Positions 8,987-22,704 are shown, counted from the first letter of the stretch. The stretch: DNA of 64,000 nt from Acidimicrobiaceae bacterium (GCA_027314705.1 DAHVAJ010000061.1:34843-98842), one strand, 5' to 3'. A program made the numbers and translations. The notes: a model not told the origin generated them from the sequence alone.

Positions 8987-11425
8987 TCAGGCCCGGGTCA
9001 GCGGAGCCATCCGGAGCAGGAGTCGCTTGCGGCCGACCGAGGCGAAGACCACGACGGCCTCGGACTCCTCGCCGGTGCCCGCCGTCTCCACGACGGTGCC
9101 CGGTCCCCAGGTGGCGTGCACGACCGTGTCGCGGGGGGCCAGTCCGAGCTGGTGCGCCCCGGTCGACGGCGGGGACGTGCGTTGCCCGGGAGCGCCCGGC
9201 GAGGGAGCGGGCGCCCGGCCACTGCCGAACACCGACCGTCCCGGGGTGCCGGTAGGGCCCTCGTCCTGGGAGCCCCACCACGGGCCGGTGCGCCCGGCCC
9301 CTCGGCCCGTGGCCCGGGCCCCCTCCACGTCCCGGACGAGCTCGGCCGGCAACTCACCGAGGAAGCGGCTCGGGAGGTTGGTGCTGGTGTTTCCCCACAA
9401 CATGCGGCTCCACGCGTGCGAGACGTAGAGGCGGCGCTCGGCCCGGGTGATCCCGACGTAGCAGAGGCGGCGCTCCTCCTCCAGCTCGACCGGGTCACCG
9501 AGGGCCCGCAGGTGGGGGAAGACCCCGTCCTCCATGCCCACGAGGAAGACCGCAGGGAACTCGAGCCCCTTGGCGATGTGCATGGTCATGAGGGAGACCC
9601 GGCTGCCGTCGCCCCCGAGGTCGTCCGAATCGGCCACCAGGGAGGCCGCCTCCAGGAACTCCGCCAGGGTCGGGTACTCGTCGGCCACGCCGGCGAGCTC
9701 GTCGACGTTCTCGACCCGGCCCAGGGCCTCGATGGATCCCTCGGCCAGCAGCTCGCTGCGGTAACCGGTGCGCTCGACCACGGCGGCCACCAGGTCGCCG
9801 GGGCCGAGGCGGGCCACCCGGTCGGTGGGTGCCGCCTCGCCGGGCACGATCGCCCCGGTGGCGGACGGTGGCGGGAGCGCCTCGTGCCCCGGCGCTCGGT
9901 CGGGGCCCTCGGGGCCTTCGGGCCCGAACCCGTCGTCGCCGCCGGGACCGGCGGCGGGCACGGCCATCCGCTCCCGCAGCTCGTCGAGGAGGGCGGCCAG
10001 CTCCACCAGGGCCCGCCCGGCCTTGCCGCCGACACCGGCGTCGGCGGCGCGGGCCACCGCCTCCCCGAACGAGGACCCCTCGCGCCCGGCCCAACCGGCC
10101 AGTTTGGCCACCGAGGTCTCGCCGACCCCGCGCCGCGGCACGTTGACGACGCGCCGCCAGCTCACCTCGTCGTCGGGGTTGACCAGCACCCGCAGGTAGG
10201 CGAGGACGTCTTTCACCTCGCGACGGTCGTAGAACTTGGTGCCGCCGACGACCTTGTAGGGGACCTCTGCCCGGACCAGGGCCTCCTCCAGGGCCCGGCT
10301 CTGGGCGTTGGTGCGGTAGAAGACGGCGACGTCGCCCCAGCGTGCGTCCTCGGTGGCATGGAGGCGCCGGATCTCGTGGGCCACCCACTCGGCCTCGTCG
10401 TGCTCGTCCTCGGCCCGGTAGCGGACGATCTGGTCGCCGGGCCCCCGGTCGGTCCAGAGGGTCTTCGGCTTGCGCGACACGTTGTTGGCGATGACGGCGT
10501 TGGCCGCGTCGAGGATGGTCTGGGTCGAGCGGAAGTTCTGGTCGAGGGTGACGGCCGTGGCGTCGGGGAAGGCGCCCTCGAAGTCGAGGATGTTCGAGAT
10601 GTCGGCGCCCCGGAACCGGTAGACGGACTGGTCGCTGTCGCCCACCACGACGATGTTTCGGTGCTCGCCGGCCAGCAGGACGGCGAGGGCGTTCTGGACG
10701 GCGTTGGTGTCCTGGTACTCGTCGATGAGGACGTGGGCGAACCGGGCCCGGTAGTGCTCGAGGACGTCGCCGTGCTCCCGGAAGAGACGGACGGTGTTGA
10801 GCAGCAGGTCGTCGAAGTCCATGGCGTTGGCCGCCCGCATCCGCTCCTGGTAGCGGTCGTAGACGTCGGCCACCCGACGGTCGAAGATGGTCATGGCCGC
10901 GGCGCGGAATTCGACCGGGCCCTGCTGGCGGGACTTGGCCTGGCTGATCTGGCCCAGGACGGAACGGGGCGACAGCTTCTTCGTGTCGATGTCGAGCTCG
11001 CGGCTCACCAGCTCGACCAGCCGACGCGAGTCGGCGTCGTCGTAGATGGTGAAGCTTCCCTTGTAGCCCAGCCGGTCGCCGTGGGACCGCAGGATCCGAA
11101 CGCAGGCCGAGTGGAACGTCGAGACCCACATGCGCTCGGCCCGCGGCCCGACCAGGTCGGCCACCCGCCGGCGCATCTCGTCGGCCGCCTTGTTGGTGAA
11201 GGTGATGGCCAGGACCTGCCAGGGGGCGGCGTCGCCGGTGGCGATCAGGTGGGCGATGCGGCGGGTGAGCACCCGGGTCTTGCCGGAGCCGGCCCCGGCC
11301 ACCACCAGCAGCGGCCCGCCCCGATGGACGACCGAGGCCGCCTGGGTCGGGGTCAGGCCCTCCAGGAGCGCGTCCGGACCTCCGGGTCCGAGGTGCTGGT
11401 CGCCGCCCCGGAGGGTCATTCCCAC
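8987..11425 (-). CDS. pcrA: UvrD/PcrA-type ATP-dependent DNA helicase
   Basis: [58 protein letters not shown]-terminal Tudor-like region. Confidence 0.95.
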   Translation of the reverse strand: MGMTLRGGDQHLGPGGPDALLEGLTPTQAASVVHRGGPLLVVAGAGSGKTRVLTRRIAHLIATGDAAPWQVLAITFTNKAADEMRRRVADLVGPRAERMWVSTFHSACVRILRSHGDRLGYKGSFTIYDDADSRRLVELVSRELDIDTKKLSPRSVLGQISQAKSRQQGPVEFRAAAMTIFDRRVADVYDRYQERMRAANAMDFDDLLLNTVRLFREHGDVLEHYRARFAHVLIDEYQDTNAVQNALAVLLAGEHRNIVVVGDSDQSVYRFRGADISNILDFEGAFPDATAVTLDQNFRSTQTILDAANAVIANNVSRKPKTLWTDRGPGDQIVRYRAEDEHDEAEWVAHEIRRLHATEDARWGDVAVFYRTNAQSRALEEALVRAEVPYKVVGGTKFYDRREVKDVLAYLRVLVNPDDEVSWRRVVNVPRRGVGETSVAKLAGWAGREGSSFGEAVARAADAGVGGKAGRALVELAALLDELRERMAVPAAGPGGDDGFGPEGPEGPDRAPGHEALPPPSATGAIVPGEAAPTDRVARLGPGDLVAAVVERTGYRSELLAEGSIEALGRVENVDELAGVADEYPTLAEFLEAASLVADSDDLGGDGSRVSLMTMHIAKGLEFPAVFLVGMEDGVFPHLRALGDPVELEEERRLCYVGITRAERRLYVSHAWSRMLWGNTSTNLPSRFLGELPAELVRDVEGARATGRGAGRTGPWWGSQDEGPTGTPGRSVFGSGRAPAPSPGAPGQRTSPPSTGAHQLGLAPRDTVVHATWGPGTVVETAGTGEESEAVVVFASVGRKRLLLRMAPLTRA

Positions 11426-13017
11426 TCGATGGTGCCCGGCGGCTTCGACGTGATGTCGAGGGCCACCCGGTTGACGCCCCCGACCTCGTTGATGATGCGG
11501 GACGAGAGCCGCTCCAGCAGGTCGTAGGGGAGGCGTGCCCAGTCGGCCGTCATGGCGTCGTCACTGGTGACGGCCCGGATGACGACGGGGTAGGCGTAGG
11601 TCCGGCCGTCGCCCATCACCCCCACGGTGCGCACGGCGGGAAGGACGGCGAAGCTCTGCCACAGCTCCCGGTAGAGGCCGGCCCTGCGGACCTCCTCGAC
11701 CACGATGGCATCGGCGGCCCGGAGGATCTCGGCCCGCTCGGGCGTCACCTCCCCCACGATGCGCACGGCCAGTCCGGGCCCGGGGAAGGGCTGGCGCCAG
11801 ACGATCTCGTGGGGCAGCCCCAGTTCCTCGCCCACGGCGCGGACCTCGTCCTTGAAGAGGAGACGGAGGGGTTCGACGAGGTCGAAGGCCAGGTCGTCGG
11901 GGAGCCCCCCCACGTTGTGGTGGGACTTGATGGTGGCGGCCGAGTCGGAGCCCGACTCGATGACGTCGGGGTAGAGGGTGCCCTGGACCAGGTAGCCGGC
12001 CGCCTCGCGTCCCCCTCCCTCGTCCAGGTGGCCCTTCTCGACGACCAGGTCGCGGGCGACCTCCTCGAAGATGCGGATGAAGAGACCGCCGATGATCTTG
12101 CGCTTGTCCTCGGGCTCGGTGACCCCGGCCAGGGCCTCGAAGAACCGGTCGGCCGCCTTCACGTGGACGAGGTCGATGTGGAACTGGCGCCGGAAGGTCT
12201 CTTCGACCTGTTCGCTCTCGCCGGACCGCATGAGGCCGGTGTCGACGTAGACGCAGGTCAGCTGGGTGCCGACGGCCTTGTGCACCAGCGCCGCGGCCAC
12301 CGCCGAGTCGACACCGCCCGAGAGGGCGCACAGGACGGGCGAGGTGCCGACCTGGGCCCGGACCGCGGCGACCTGGCTCTCGATGATCGAGGTGTGGGTC
12401 CAGTGCGGCGGACAGCCGCAGACGTCGTAGAGGAAGCGCTCGAGGAGGTCGCGTCCCCGCTCGGTGTGGACCACTTCGGGGTGGAATTGGACGCCGTAGA
12501 GGGCGCGCTCGGCGTCGTGGAAGGCGGCGACCGGCGCGTCGGGACAGGAGGCCGTGGCCACGAACCCCGCCGGCACCTCGGCGATGGCGTCGCCGTGGCT
12601 CATCCAGACCTCAGCGGCCTCCGGCCAGTCGACGAAGAGGGGCGAGTGGCCGGTGACGGTCATCGGGGTCCGCCCGTACTCGCCGCGCCCGGTCCGGGCC
12701 ACCTCACCCCCGAGCTGGCGGGCGAGGAGCTGGGCGCCGTAACAGATGCCGAGGATGGGGACGCCCAGCCCGTAGACGGCCGGGTCGATCAGGGGGGCGG
12801 GCGAGTCGTTGACCGACTTCGGCCCGCCCGAGAGGATGATGCCCGCCGGGCGGCGGGCCGCCAGCTCGGCGGCCGTGGCCTGGTGGGGGACGATCTCCGA
12901 GTAGACGTGGGCCTCGCGCACCCGCCGGGCGATGAGCTGGGCGTACTGGGCGCCGAAGTCGACGACCAGGACGGGCCCCTCGCGGGGGTCCTCGGCGCCC
13001 GGGGCGGACGGGGTCAA
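11416..13017 (-). CDS. guaA: GMP synthase (glutamine-hydrolysing)
   Basis: [34 protein letters not shown]-terminal [13 protein letters not shown]. Confidence 0.98.
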   Translation of the reverse strand: MTPSAPGAEDPREGPVLVVDFGAQYAQLIARRVREAHVYSEIVPHQATAAELAARRPAGIILSGGPKSVNDSPAPLIDPAVYGLGVPILGICYGAQLLARQLGGEVARTGRGEYGRTPMTVTGHSPLFVDWPEAAEVWMSHGDAIAEVPAGFVATASCPDAPVAAFHDAERALYGVQFHPEVVHTERGRDLLERFLYDVCGCPPHWTHTSIIESQVAAVRAQVGTSPVLCALSGGVDSAVAAALVHKAVGTQLTCVYVDTGLMRSGESEQVEETFRRQFHIDLVHVKAADRFFEALAGVTEPEDKRKIIGGLFIRIFEEVARDLVVEKGHLDEGGGREAAGYLVQGTLYPDVIESGSDSAATIKSHHNVGGLPDDLAFDLVEPLRLLFKDEVRAVGEELGLPHEIVWRQPFPGPGLAVRIVGEVTPERAEILRAADAIVVEEVRRAGLYRELWQSFAVLPAVRTVGVMGDGRTYAYPVVIRAVTSDDAMTADWARLPYDLLERLSSRIINEVGGVNRVALDITSKPPGTIEWE

Positions 13018-14177
13018 TGGCCCATGCCGACACCCTGCGAGCGCTGCAGGTCCTTGCCCTCGGTCTGGAGGGCCGGGGCCACCATGACCTCGGCCTTCTG
13101 GAACTCCTTCACCGTCTGGTACCCGCAGGTGGCCATGGCCGTGCGCAGGGCGCCGAAGAGGTTCATCCGGCCGTCGTTCTCGTGGGCGGGGCCGAGCAGG
13201 ATCTCCTGGAGGGTGCCGCGGGTGGTGGTCCGGACCCGGGCGCCCCGGGGCAGGGTCGGATGGAAGGTGGCCATGCCCCAGTGGTAGCCGCGTGCCGGGG
13301 CCTCGACGGCGGACGAGAGGGGCGATCCGAGCATGACCGCGTCCGCCCCGCAGGCGATGGCCTTGGCGATGTCACCGCCCTTGGACATGCCGCCGTCGGC
13401 GATCACGTGGCAGTAGACGCCCGTCTCGTCGAGGTGGCGCATGCGCGCCCCGGCCACGTCGGCGATGGCCGTGGCCTGGGGCACGCCGATGCCCAGCACG
13501 CCCCGGGTGGTGCAGGCGTTGCCCGGGCCGACGCCCACGAGCACACCGACCGCGCCGGTGCGCATGAGGTGGAGCCCGGCCTGGTAGGAGGCGCAGCCGC
13601 CGACGATGACGGGGATCTCGAACTCGCGGATGAACCGTTTGAGGTTGAGGGGCTCGGCCGACTTGGACACGTGCTCGGCCGAGACGACCGTGCCCTGGAT
13701 GACCAGGATGTCGAGCTCGGCGGCGAGCAGGGCCGGGGCGAACTGCTCGGTCCGTTGCGGGGTGACCGAGGCGGCCGTGGTGATGCCGGCGGCCTTCATC
13801 TCTCGGATGCGTTGGGTGACGAGGTCGAGCTGCACCGGCTCGGCGTACATCTGCTGCATCCGGGCGGTGGCCTTCTCGGCCGGGAGCTCGCGGATCTCGT
13901 CGAAGAGGGTGGTGGGGTCCTCGTAGCGGGTCCAGAGACCTTCGAGGTTGAGGACGCCGAGGCCCCCGAGGCGCCCGATCTCGATGGCCGTGGTGGGACT
14001 GACCACACCGTCCATCGCCGAGGCCATGAGGGGGAGGAGGAACCGGTAGGCGTCGATCTCCCAACTGATGTCGACGTCCTCGGGGTCGCGGGTGCGCCGG
14101 CTCGGCACGATGGCGATGTCGTCGAAGCCGTACGCCCTCCGTCCGGACTTGAAGATGCCGATCTCTAGCTCAGCCAC
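13014..14177 (-). CDS. guaB3: IMP dehydrogenase-family protein GuaB3
   Basis: [46 protein letters not shown]; lacks CBS domains. Confidence 0.92.
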   Translation of the reverse strand: MAELEIGIFKSGRRAYGFDDIAIVPSRRTRDPEDVDISWEIDAYRFLLPLMASAMDGVVSPTTAIEIGRLGGLGVLNLEGLWTRYEDPTTLFDEIRELPAEKATARMQQMYAEPVQLDLVTQRIREMKAAGITTAASVTPQRTEQFAPALLAAELDILVIQGTVVSAEHVSKSAEPLNLKRFIREFEIPVIVGGCASYQAGLHLMRTGAVGVLVGVGPGNACTTRGVLGIGVPQATAIADVAGARMRHLDETGVYCHVIADGGMSKGGDIAKAIACGADAVMLGSPLSSAVEAPARGYHWGMATFHPTLPRGARVRTTTRGTLQEILLGPAHENDGRMNLFGALRTAMATCGYQTVKEFQKAEVMVAPALQTEGKDLQRSQGVGMGH

Positions 14178-14303
14178 GTGGTCGTCCTCCGCACCAAGGT
14201 TGTCGTCCGTACCCCCTGGCCGGCGGCTGCCCCGACACTGCGACGACCGGCCATCCCCCACGATACCGCCTGGGCCGGCGGGCCCGGGCCCGGCGCGGGC
14301 GTC

Positions 14304-15065
14304 TCAGGGGATCCGGCGGGTCGGGCCCGAGCCGGGGCCGGGAAGACCGAGGACGAGGCAGAGGAGCTCGGTGAGGACCCGGGCCGTGGCCCCCCAGATC
14401 GTCTCGCCCGCCGCCGCGAAGAACCACACCGGGAACTCCGTGCCCGGGCGGCCGTCGCTGCCGGTCCGCCCGGGAACGGACCACAGCTCCTCCGCGAAGA
14501 CCCCGTCGGCCAGGAGCTCGGCCAGGGCCACGTCGAAGACCCGGGCCACCTCGTCGGGGGCCGGGTCGGTGGCCGGGCGACCGGGCAGGATGGCCACCAC
14601 CGGGGTCATGAAGGTGTTCGAGGAGACGGTCGCCATGGCCGTGAGCCGACCGAGGACGGCCGCCCCGGCGGGGTCGAGGCCCACCTCCTCGCGAGCCTCC
14701 CGGAAGGCCGCCTCGACGATCGTCTCGCCCGCGTCGAGCTTCCCTCCGGGGAAGGCCACCTCGCCCTGGTGGGCGCGGAGGTGGCTCGAGCGCACGGTGA
14801 GGAGGACCCGGGCCTGGCCCGCCTCCTCGAAGAGGGGGACGAGGACGGCCGCCGGGGCGGTGGCGGCCCCGGCCACTTCCGGACCGACGGCGGCGACCGG
14901 GCCAGGACGGTCGGGCCGGGCCAGGGCGGCGGCCACCCGGGCCAGGGGCACGGAGGACCGCTCCTCGGCCCCGAGGTCGACCCAGGGCGCCGGGCGGCCC
15001 GGTCGGTGGCCCGGGGGCCGGGGGATGGCCTGGGGGCCGGCGCGGTGTCGGGGGACGGCGATCAT
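14304..15065 (-). CDS. NUDIX hydrolase, CoA pyrophosphatase-like
   Basis: GEVAFPGGKLDAGETIVEAAFREAREEVGLD Nudix box. Confidence 0.9.
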   Translation of the reverse strand: MIAVPRHRAGPQAIPRPPGHRPGRPAPWVDLGAEERSSVPLARVAAALARPDRPGPVAAVGPEVAGAATAPAAVLVPLFEEAGQARVLLTVRSSHLRAHQGEVAFPGGKLDAGETIVEAAFREAREEVGLDPAGAAVLGRLTAMATVSSNTFMTPVVAILPGRPATDPAPDEVARVFDVALAELLADGVFAEELWSVPGRTGSDGRPGTEFPVWFFAAAGETIWGATARVLTELLCLVLGLPGPGSGPTRRIP

Positions 15066-15190
15066 CGTGGTCCGAGGATACGGGGGCCGATCGCCGGTCG
15101 GCCCGCCCATCCCGTCTCGGTCGGAGGGCCGCTCGGTACGCTGCAGGTGCCGGGCCGGTGGACCGCCGGTCCCGGCGGGAGAGGAGCGCC

Positions 15191-15553
15191 ATGACCGAGG
15201 CCACCGGGACCCAGGGGACCGAGAGCCAGTTCCCCATCACGACCGCCCTCGAGTTCCCCGAGTGGCACATCGAGCGCAGCGTCGGCATGGTCTTCGGCCT
15301 CGTGGTCCGCTCCATGGGGGCCGCCAAGGGCATCACCGCCGGGTTCCGGGCCCTGGCCGGCGGCGAGGTCAAGCAGTACACCAAGCTGCTCGAGGACAGC
15401 CGCCGCCACGCCCTCGACCGCATGATCGAGAACGCCCGCGTGCTCGGAGCCAACGCCGTCGTCCAGTTCCGGTTCGACTCGTCCGAGATGGGCCAGTCGC
15501 TCACCGAGATCGTCGCCTACGGCACGGGCGTGATCGTCGGTCCGCGGTCGTGA
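15191..15553 (+). CDS. YbjQ/UPF0145 family protein
   Basis: GGEVKQYTKLLEDSRRHALDRMIENARVLGANAVVQFRFDSSEMGQSLTEIVAYGTGVIV. Confidence 0.85.
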   Translation: MTEATGTQGTESQFPITTALEFPEWHIERSVGMVFGLVVRSMGAAKGITAGFRALAGGEVKQYTKLLEDSRRHALDRMIENARVLGANAVVQFRFDSSEMGQSLTEIVAYGTGVIVGPRS

Positions 15554-15581
15554 CGGTACCGGCCGGCCCCCGGCGGGACCG

Positions 15582-15785
15582 GTGGTGATCGTCCTCGCCT
15601 TCGTCGCCGCGGCCGTGGTGGTGGCGGTGGCCGTCTCGCTCTTCGTGCGGCGTCACGGCGAGTCCGACCGGCCCGAGGCCGGGTGGTCCCCGACCGACGA
15701 GGTCTTCCGCGACCCCGGCACCGACCGGACCATGCGGGTGTGGCTCGACCGGGTCGGCGGGCGCCACTACGTGCCCGACCGGTAG
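15582..15785 (+). CDS. Small single-TM hypothetical protein
   Basis: 67 aa, N-terminal hydrophobic helix VIVLAFVAAAVVVAVAVSLFV; follows YbjQ gene. Confidence 0.6.
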   Translation: MVIVLAFVAAAVVVAVAVSLFVRRHGESDRPEAGWSPTDEVFRDPGTDRTMRVWLDRVGGRHYVPDR

Positions 15786-15806
15786 GGCGTCGGGGCCGGG
15801 ACGGCA

Positions 15807-15836
15807 CGACGGCCGGGCCCCGGGGCCCGGCCGTCG
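15807..15836. terminator. 30-bp perfect palindrome between convergent genes
   Basis: CGACGGCCGGGCCCCGGGGCCCGGCCGTCG between small plus-strand ORF and groL stop. Confidence 0.65.
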
Positions 15837-15874
15837 CCGCTGCCTGCACCTCGGCCGGTGGGCCGGGGGGATGG

Positions 15875-17842
<1,968 letters not shown>

Positions 17843-17869
17843 TTAGCAGTCGACGGTTTCGAGTGCTAA
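17843..17869 (-). promoter_or_regulatory. CIRCE (HrcA operator) upstream of groES-groL
   Basis: TTAGCAGTC-N9-GAGTGCTAA on plus strand; one arm carries one mismatch to TTAGCACTC. Confidence 0.93.
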
Positions 17870-17897
17870 CGATACAGGTCGTCGACCCGGTTGGCAA
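17869..17897 (-). promoter_or_regulatory. groE promoter candidate (-35 TTGCCA, 17 nt, -10 TATCGT)
   Basis: Read on minus strand immediately upstream of and abutting CIRCE. Confidence 0.65.
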
Positions 17898-17946
17898 ACG
17901 GGGCGGGCGAGTGCCAGACGAGGGGCCCGGCCCGGCGGACGGGCCC

Positions 17947-18993
17947 TCAGGCCGTCGGGGCGAGCCGGAGGTTGGGATCGGCGCCGAGGGTGAGGGGGCT
18001 GGTGTCGCCCGCCTCGAGGTGCCAGTAGCCGGCAGCGGCGACCATGGCCGCGTTGTCCGTGCACAGGGCCCGGCTGGGCAGGAACGCGCCGATCCCGTCC
18101 TCGGCGCACGCCTCCTCGACCCGGTCCCGCAGCAGCGAATTGGCCGCCACCCCGCCGGCCAGGCAGAGGGCCCGGGCCCCGATCTCCCGGGCGGCCCGGC
18201 GGGCCCGGGTGACGAGCACGTCGACCACGGCCTCCTGGAAGGACGCGGCCACGTCGGCCGTCGGGGCCCCGGGCTCCTTGCGGACCCGGTTGACCACCGA
18301 GGTCTTCAGCCCGCTGAAGGAGAAGTCGTGACCGTCGCCCGGATAGGAGCGGGGGAAGGCGAAGGCCGCCGGGTCCCCCTCCCTCGCCACCCGGTCGATT
18401 TCCGGGCCACCCGGGTAGCCGAGGCCGAGGAACCGGGCCACCTTGTCGAAGGCCTCGCCGGCCGCATCGTCGATGGTGCCTCCGAGGAGACGGTAGCGAC
18501 CCGGACCGGTGACCTCGAGCAGGAGGGTGTGGCCACCCGAGACGAGCAGGACGCACAGGGGCCAGCCCAGGTCGGGCTGCTCGAGGAGGGACGCGAAGAG
18601 GTGGGCCTCGAGGTGGTTGACCCCGACCAGGGGCACGTCCCACACCATGGCCAGGGCCTTGGCCTCGGCCACGCCGACCAGGAGAGCGCCGACGAGGCCC
18701 GGCCCGTGGGTCACGGCCACGGCGTCGATGCCGGCCCCGTCCGGTCCGGAGCCGGCGCCGGCCAGGGCGTCGGCCAGCACGGGGGTCAGCAGCTCGACAT
18801 GGGCCCGGCTGGCCAGCTCGGGCACGACGCCGCCGTAGCGGGCGTGGAGGTCGACCTGGCTCGAGACGATCGAGGAGACGATGACCGTGCCGCCGTCGAC
18901 CACGGCGGCAGCCGTCTCGTCGCAGGAGGTCTCGATGCCGAGGACCCGGGTGCCGGGGCCGCGGCCGGCGGTCGCGGACGTCACGGCGGGCAC
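17947..18993 (-). CDS. tsaD: tRNA N6-adenosine threonylcarbamoyltransferase
   Basis: VLGIETSCDETAAAVVDGG, HLEAHLFASLLEQPD, VSGGHTLLLEV. Confidence 0.97.
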   Translation of the reverse strand: MPAVTSATAGRGPGTRVLGIETSCDETAAAVVDGGTVIVSSIVSSQVDLHARYGGVVPELASRAHVELLTPVLADALAGAGSGPDGAGIDAVAVTHGPGLVGALLVGVAEAKALAMVWDVPLVGVNHLEAHLFASLLEQPDLGWPLCVLLVSGGHTLLLEVTGPGRYRLLGGTIDDAAGEAFDKVARFLGLGYPGGPEIDRVAREGDPAAFAFPRSYPGDGHDFSFSGLKTSVVNRVRKEPGAPTADVAASFQEAVVDVLVTRARRAAREIGARALCLAGGVAANSLLRDRVEEACAEDGIGAFLPSRALCTDNAAMVAAAGYWHLEAGDTSPLTLGADPNLRLAPTA

Positions 18994-19041
18994 CGGCGCA
19001 GGATACCGGCCCCGGACCGAGGACCGCCCTTCCGCACCCGG

Positions 19042-19599
19042 TCAGTCCCGTCGCTCGATCTCGAGGGCGGGGGCCAGGTCGGACTCGAGGCCGCCGAGCC
19101 GGACGGCGTACTCGGGGCCGTCGATGTCCCGGGCCCACATGACGAGGGCGTCCGCCCCGTGTCCGTAGTAGTCCCGGCGCACGCCCACCGGAGCCAGACC
19201 GAAGCGGGAGTAGAGGCCGAGGGCGGCTTCGTTGCCCACCCGCACCTCGAGGGTGAGGTGACGGGCCCGCCGGTCGAGGGCGGTGTGCACCAGGTCGGCG
19301 AGGAGCGCCGAGCCGAGTCCCCGTCCCTGGTCGTCGGGGGAGACGGCCAGGGTGTTCACGTGGGCCTCGTCGTCGACGAGCATGAGGCCGGCGTACCCGA
19401 CGAGGCGCCGGCCGACCCACGCCGCCCGGTAGACGCGGCTGGTGCGCTGGGCCAGCTCCTCCTCGAAGAGCCGGCGCGACCACGGTTCCTCGGCGAAGAC
19501 GGCCTCCTCGATGCGGACCACCGCCCGCAGGTCGGTCACCCGGAGGGGCGCCACCACCACCCGCACCGGGCCGTCCGACGGGCGGGCGTCCCGGCTCAC
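19042..19599 (-). CDS. rimI: Ribosomal protein S18-alanine N-acetyltransferase
   Basis: GNAT fold, NTLAVSPDDQGRGLGSALLADLV, between tsaD and tsaB. Confidence 0.88.
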   Translation of the reverse strand: MSRDARPSDGPVRVVVAPLRVTDLRAVVRIEEAVFAEEPWSRRLFEEELAQRTSRVYRAAWVGRRLVGYAGLMLVDDEAHVNTLAVSPDDQGRGLGSALLADLVHTALDRRARHLTLEVRVGNEAALGLYSRFGLAPVGVRRDYYGHGADALVMWARDIDGPEYAVRLGGLESDLAPALEIERRD

Positions 19600-20366
19600 G
19601 GGGGGGCGCCGGACCCGGACCGCCGCGGCGTCCGCTCCTCCCAGTGGATGCGGGCGTCGGCGTGGCGTCGGTAGTCGGGCACGACGTCGGCGGCCGGGAC
19701 GGGACGGGCGCCGGCGGCGAGGCGACGGGCGGCCAGGCGGGCCAGGACCGCCGGCGGAGGGGCGGTCAGTTCGGCCGCCAGCCCGAGGTCGGCACCGGGC
19801 CGGGCCACCAGCAGGTCGAGGTGGCGCACGGCGCCGTCCCCCACCACCAGCACCGGGCCGGCCGCCCCCAGCTCCTCCACCCAGGCGGCGAGCTCGGCGG
19901 GGGCCACCGCCTCGGGACGATCGTCCCTGCCCGCCGCCGGGTCGGCGGCGGGGCCGGCCCGGCCGCCGAAGCGGTAGGCGGCGCAGAACACCTCGCCCCG
20001 GCGGGCGTCGACCACGGACACGACGGTGGCCGCCCGCTCCGGGCCGCCCACCTCGCCGGCGGCGGCGGCCAGCACGTCGAGGCTGGTCACGGTCACCACC
20101 CCGAGGCCGAGGGCCTGGCCCAGGGCCTTGGCCGTGGCCACCCCCACCCGGAGGCCGGTGAACAGGCCCGGCCCGACGTCGACGGCCAGGGCGGTGACGT
20201 CGGCCAGCGTGCAGCCCGAGAGGGCGCAGACCTCGGCGACGGCCGGGGCCAGCAGCTCGCCGTGGGCCCGGCCGCCGGGGTGGGAGCGCTCGACCACGGT
20301 CCCGCCCTCGTCGACCACGGCGGCGCCCACGAGGTCGGTGGCCGTCTCGAGGGCGAGGAGCCTCAC
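19596..20366 (-). CDS. tsaB: tRNA threonylcarbamoyladenosine biosynthesis protein TsaB
   Basis: LLALETATDLVGAAVVDEGG, VDVGPGLFTGLRVGVATAKALGQAL. Confidence 0.93.
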   Translation of the reverse strand: MRLLALETATDLVGAAVVDEGGTVVERSHPGGRAHGELLAPAVAEVCALSGCTLADVTALAVDVGPGLFTGLRVGVATAKALGQALGLGVVTVTSLDVLAAAAGEVGGPERAATVVSVVDARRGEVFCAAYRFGGRAGPAADPAAGRDDRPEAVAPAELAAWVEELGAAGPVLVVGDGAVRHLDLLVARPGADLGLAAELTAPPPAVLARLAARRLAAGARPVPAADVVPDYRRHADARIHWEERTPRRSGSGAPP

Positions 20367-20884
20367 GTGGCCCGCCACGGGGCCAGCCCGGCGGCGAGGG
20401 CCGCCCACCGCCCGGCCCACGACCCACCGGAGGCCGAGAGGACGAACGAGCGGTCGTCGTCGCCGGCACCGGCCGTCACGGCCACGGTGAGGGCGTCGCG
20501 CCCGAGCACCGGCTCGGCGGCGTCGCCCCACTCCACGAGGGCCACCGCCCCGTCCTCCACGAGCTCTCCGAGGCCGAGGTCGGCGACCTCCTGGAGGTGT
20601 CCGAGCCGGTAGACGTCGGCGTGGAGGAGGGTGCGCACGCCACCGTGCCCGTCCCCCACCTCGTACTGGCGGACCAGGGTGAAGGTGGGACTGGTCACCG
20701 GCTCGATGATCCCGAGGGCCCGGCCCACGCCCTGGGCGAAGGTGGTCTTGCCGGCGCCGAGCCCACCGGCCAGCAGGACCACGTCCCCGGGCCGGCAGCA
20801 CGACGCCACCGCGGCGGCCAGGGCGCGGGTGGCCTCGGCCGAACCGGTGGCGGCGAGGAGCGGGGTCGGGACGCCGTCACTCAC
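20363..20884 (-). CDS. tsaE: tRNA threonylcarbamoyladenosine biosynthesis ATPase TsaE
   Basis: LLAGGLGAGKTTFAQGVGRALGI, SPTFTLVRQYE, HADVYRL. Confidence 0.95.
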   Translation of the reverse strand: MSDGVPTPLLAATGSAEATRALAAAVASCCRPGDVVLLAGGLGAGKTTFAQGVGRALGIIEPVTSPTFTLVRQYEVGDGHGGVRTLLHADVYRLGHLQEVADLGLGELVEDGAVALVEWGDAAEPVLGRDALTVAVTAGAGDDDRSFVLSASGGSWAGRWAALAAGLAPWRAT

Positions 20885-21449
20885 GGGGCGACCGGAGGAG
20901 CTGCTTGGCCCGGACGAGGTCGGCCCGCATCTCGGCCACGACCGTGCCCCCCGACCGCAGGGCGGCGGCCGGGTGGTAGGTGGGGACGAGGTGGGCCCGG
21001 CCGAACGGGTAGGACCTCCCGCGCACGTTGGTGATGCCCCGGTCGGTGGCCAGGAGGCGTCTGGTGGCGAAGTTGCCGAGGGTCACGACGACCCTCGGGT
21101 CGATCAGCTCGATCTGGTGCTCGAGGAAGTGGCCGCATGCGGCGATCTCCTCGGGGCGGGGGTCGCGGTTGTCGGGCGGCCGGCACTTGACCACGTTGGC
21201 GATGTAGCACTGCGAGCGGTCCATGCCGAGCTCCTCGGCCAGGAGCCGGTCGAGCAGTCGCCCGGAGCGCCCGACGAACGGCTCGCCCCGGAGGTCCTCC
21301 TCGCGGCCCGGACCCTCGCCCACGAAGAGCAGGTCGGCCGCGGGGTCGCCCACGCCGAAGACGACCTGGGTCCGGGTGGCCGCCAGCGGGCAGGCCGTGC
21401 AGCCCGCCGCCTCGGCGGCCAGCTCGGCGAGTGTGGTGCCGGTGGCCAC
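20877..21449 (-). CDS. Uracil-DNA glycosylase, Fe-S family
   Basis: [57 protein letters not shown]. Confidence 0.93.
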   Translation of the reverse strand: MATGTTLAELAAEAAGCTACPLAATRTQVVFGVGDPAADLLFVGEGPGREEDLRGEPFVGRSGRLLDRLLAEELGMDRSQCYIANVVKCRPPDNRDPRPEEIAACGHFLEHQIELIDPRVVVTLGNFATRRLLATDRGITNVRGRSYPFGRAHLVPTYHPAAALRSGGTVVAEMRADLVRAKQLLRSPRE

Positions 21450-21528
21450 GGCCGCATGGTACCGCCCGACCCGCCGGGCCCGGTCGGGGCGGGTGGCGGC
21501 GGGAGCGGCGGGGCGGCGGCGGGGGTGC

Positions 21529-22704
21529 TCAGGCCGGCCGGTCCCCGTGGGCCAGCCGGGGCACACGGGGTCCGATGGCGCACAGCACCTCGTAGCTGAT
21601 CGTGCCGAGCAGCCGGGCCCACTCGTCGGCCGTGATCTGCTCGTCCCCCTGGGCCCCGAGGAGCACCACCTCGTCGCCGACGGCCACCGGCGCCGATCCG
21701 GCCGGGCCGCAGTCGATCATGATCTGGTCCATGGTCACCACGCCGGCCAGCGGCCGGCGCACGCCACCCACGAGCACCTCGCCGCCCGCGTCGAAGAGCC
21801 GACGGGCCACGCCGTCCGCATACCCGATGGGGGCGGTGGCCACGGTGGCGCGGGTGGGGAGCGGACGGCGGCGGCCGTAGGAGGGGCGCTCGCCGGCCTC
21901 GAGGTCGCGCACGTAGGTGACCCGGGTGCGCAGCGAGAGCACCGGCTCGAGCCGCCGACCCCCGGAGGCCGCGGCCACCAGCTCGGCCAGGGCCGGGGTC
22001 GGGGCCACTCCGTAGAGGCCCAGGCCGCACCGCACGAGCGAGCGCCGGGCGTCCGGCCAGGCGATGGCTCCGGCCGAGTTGGCCACGTGCAGGAGGGGCG
22101 GCCGGTGGCCGACGGCGGCCAGCAGGGCCGCGGCCTCGTCGAACCGGGTCACCTGGGCGGCCGTGAACTGGCGCTCCTCGGCCGAGGTGCCGTCGGCCAC
22201 GGCCAGGTGGGTCCACAGGGCGGCCAGGCGGAGGGCCGGGTCGGCGGCCACCCGGTCGGCCAGGCTCACGAGCTCGGAGACGTCGGCTCCGACCCGGTGC
22301 ATGCCGGTGTCGACCTTGAGGTGCACCTCGACCGCGCCGGCCCCGGCGGCGGCGGCCACCCGGCCGAGGGCCTCGATGCCGGCGTGGGTGTAGACGGTGG
22401 GCACCAGTCGGCGGGCCACGGCCTCGGCCAGGGCCTCGACCGGCGGCTCGGAGAGGAGGAGGACGGGCGCCACGATGCCGGCGTCACGCAGGGCCACGCC
22501 CTCCTCCACCAGGGCCACGGCCAGCCACGTGGCCCCGCCGGCCAGGGCGGCCCGGGCAACGGGCACGCTGCCGTGACCGTAGCCGTCGGCCTTGACCACG
22601 GCGCAGAGGGCGGCCGGGGCGGCCAGGGCGGCCAGCAGGGCGGCGTTGGCCGCTACCGCGTCGAGGTCGATGTCGGCCCAGGCCGGACGCCAGCCCTCAG
22701 CCAC
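21529..22704 (-). CDS. alr: Alanine racemase
   Basis: [23 protein letters not shown]-Lys motif, GCGLYGVAP-like [11 protein letters not shown]. Confidence 0.95.
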   Translation of the reverse strand: MAEGWRPAWADIDLDAVAANAALLAALAAPAALCAVVKADGYGHGSVPVARAALAGGATWLAVALVEEGVALRDAGIVAPVLLLSEPPVEALAEAVARRLVPTVYTHAGIEALGRVAAAAGAGAVEVHLKVDTGMHRVGADVSELVSLADRVAADPALRLAALWTHLAVADGTSAEERQFTAAQVTRFDEAAALLAAVGHRPPLLHVANSAGAIAWPDARRSLVRCGLGLYGVAPTPALAELVAAASGGRRLEPVLSLRTRVTYVRDLEAGERPSYGRRRPLPTRATVATAPIGYADGVARRLFDAGGEVLVGGVRRPLAGVVTMDQIMIDCGPAGSAPVAVGDEVVLLGAQGDEQITADEWARLLGTISYEVLCAIGPRVPRLAHGDRPA

